Positions 63,772-64,000 of a DNA stretch of 64,000 nucleotides are shown here, one piece after another; positions within the stretch are counted from its first letter, which is position 1, and each line of letters starts with the position of its first letter. The translations under genes were made by a program, and so were the position numbers. Source of the DNA: Paenibacillaceae bacterium (GTDB taxonomy: Bacteria; Bacillota; Bacilli; Paenibacillales; Paenibacillaceae); the NCBI GenBank assembly GCA_004134985.1, contig REGQ01000064.1, positions 186,001-250,000 on the forward strand. Reading direction: 5' to 3'. Below the pieces are notes generated by a model. That model did not search any database, was not told the origin of the DNA, and was given only the letters and a program-made list of their open reading frames with translations.

Positions 63772-64000
63772 TCAAATTTTGCTCATATTCGACGAGGTGT
63801 TCAGTCGGTGACGTGCACCCTCACTATAGGCGTCTGAAGTCATCTGGACACTCGTAATCTCTGCACGGTGTGCGGTGGATACCGGAGCGCTCGGCGCATC
63901 CTTGCCAACAGGCTGTTTTTCAAAATAAAGCCGGTGACGCTCCGTATCAAACAGTTCGACCTTCTCCATCTGAACCAAGTAACAGCGATCCACCTTTTTG
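63772..64000 (-). CDS. Hypothetical protein, possibly cut by the right edge
   Basis: The frame is open to the end of the window. A GTG at 63993 would give 73 residues (MDRCYLVQMEKVELFDTERH), but no ribosome site can be seen and the frame may continue beyond the edge. The C-terminal part is Ser/Thr/Ala-rich. I do not recognise it. Confidence 0.45.
   Translation of the reverse strand, partial: KKVDRCYLVQMEKVELFDTERHRLYFEKQPVGKDAPSAPVSTAHRAEITSVQMTSDAYSEGARHRLNTSSNMSKI

Overview
The window reads as chromosomal housekeeping DNA of a spore-forming, low-to-mid GC Firmicute of the Paenibacillus type. The remA-gmk-rpoZ-coaBC-priA-def-fmt-rsmB block, YlbF/YlbG, YlaN, YugN, CcpA, AcuA/AcuC, flotillin with its NfeD partner, an ANT(6)-type AadK and Bacillus-type ribosome binding sites all point there. 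Intergenic repeats and several Paenibacillus-looking hypothetical proteins agree. There is no prophage, insertion sequence, CRISPR array or rRNA operon.

Layout. 1-6830 (minus): rsmB (cut by the window edge), fmt, def, priA, coaBC, then a terminator, then rpoZ, gmk, remA. 7302-13651 (minus): a YitJ-type homocysteine methyltransferase/methylene-THF reductase, a repeat-rich 0.7 kb gap, dapF and a YloB-type P-type ATPase. rqcH (plus) diverges from the ATPase, so the yloA-yloB-remA order of Bacillus is kept, but yloC is missing and other genes sit in its place. 15606-23346 (minus): PHP phosphoesterase, LysR regulator, a hypothetical protein, ylbG, ylbF (ricF), a two-gene XPB helicase module and a CBS-domain protein. 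23501-31000: M20 peptidase, yugN, an FtsW/SpoVE-type protein, Asp23-like protein, ylaN, a truncated HPr-like protein, rpsD, floT and its NfeD partner.

31143-51821 is rich in carbon metabolism and cell-wall functions: a PBP1A with fibronectin-type modules, acsA facing acuA-acuC, mtnN, ccpA, PTS Enzyme I with an N-acetylglucosamine-type EIICBA, a Gln/Asn-rich repeat protein, aroK-aroA, gnd and a gluconokinase. Candidate CcpA (cre) operators lie in front of acsA/acuA, over the EIICBA promoter and upstream of ccpA. With the HPr-like protein lacking the PTS histidine but keeping the Ser46 region, this suggests a linked carbon-catabolite circuit.

52005-64000 holds a YktB-like protein, an MFS exporter, an SpeA-type arginine decarboxylase, tRNA-Val(GAC), aadK, several small proteins (one 34-residue membrane protein), a metallo-beta-lactamase-fold hydrolase, a secreted stalk-domain protein, a YrzB-like protein, PspA and ung. 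No single unmistakable new defence or biosynthetic system is visible. The strongest unusual items are the truncated HPr-like protein, the PVISHLGY-repeat protein, the XPB pair, the EPSP synthase with changed residues at the two glyphosate-linked positions, and the intergenic repeats near 9.6-9.8 kb.
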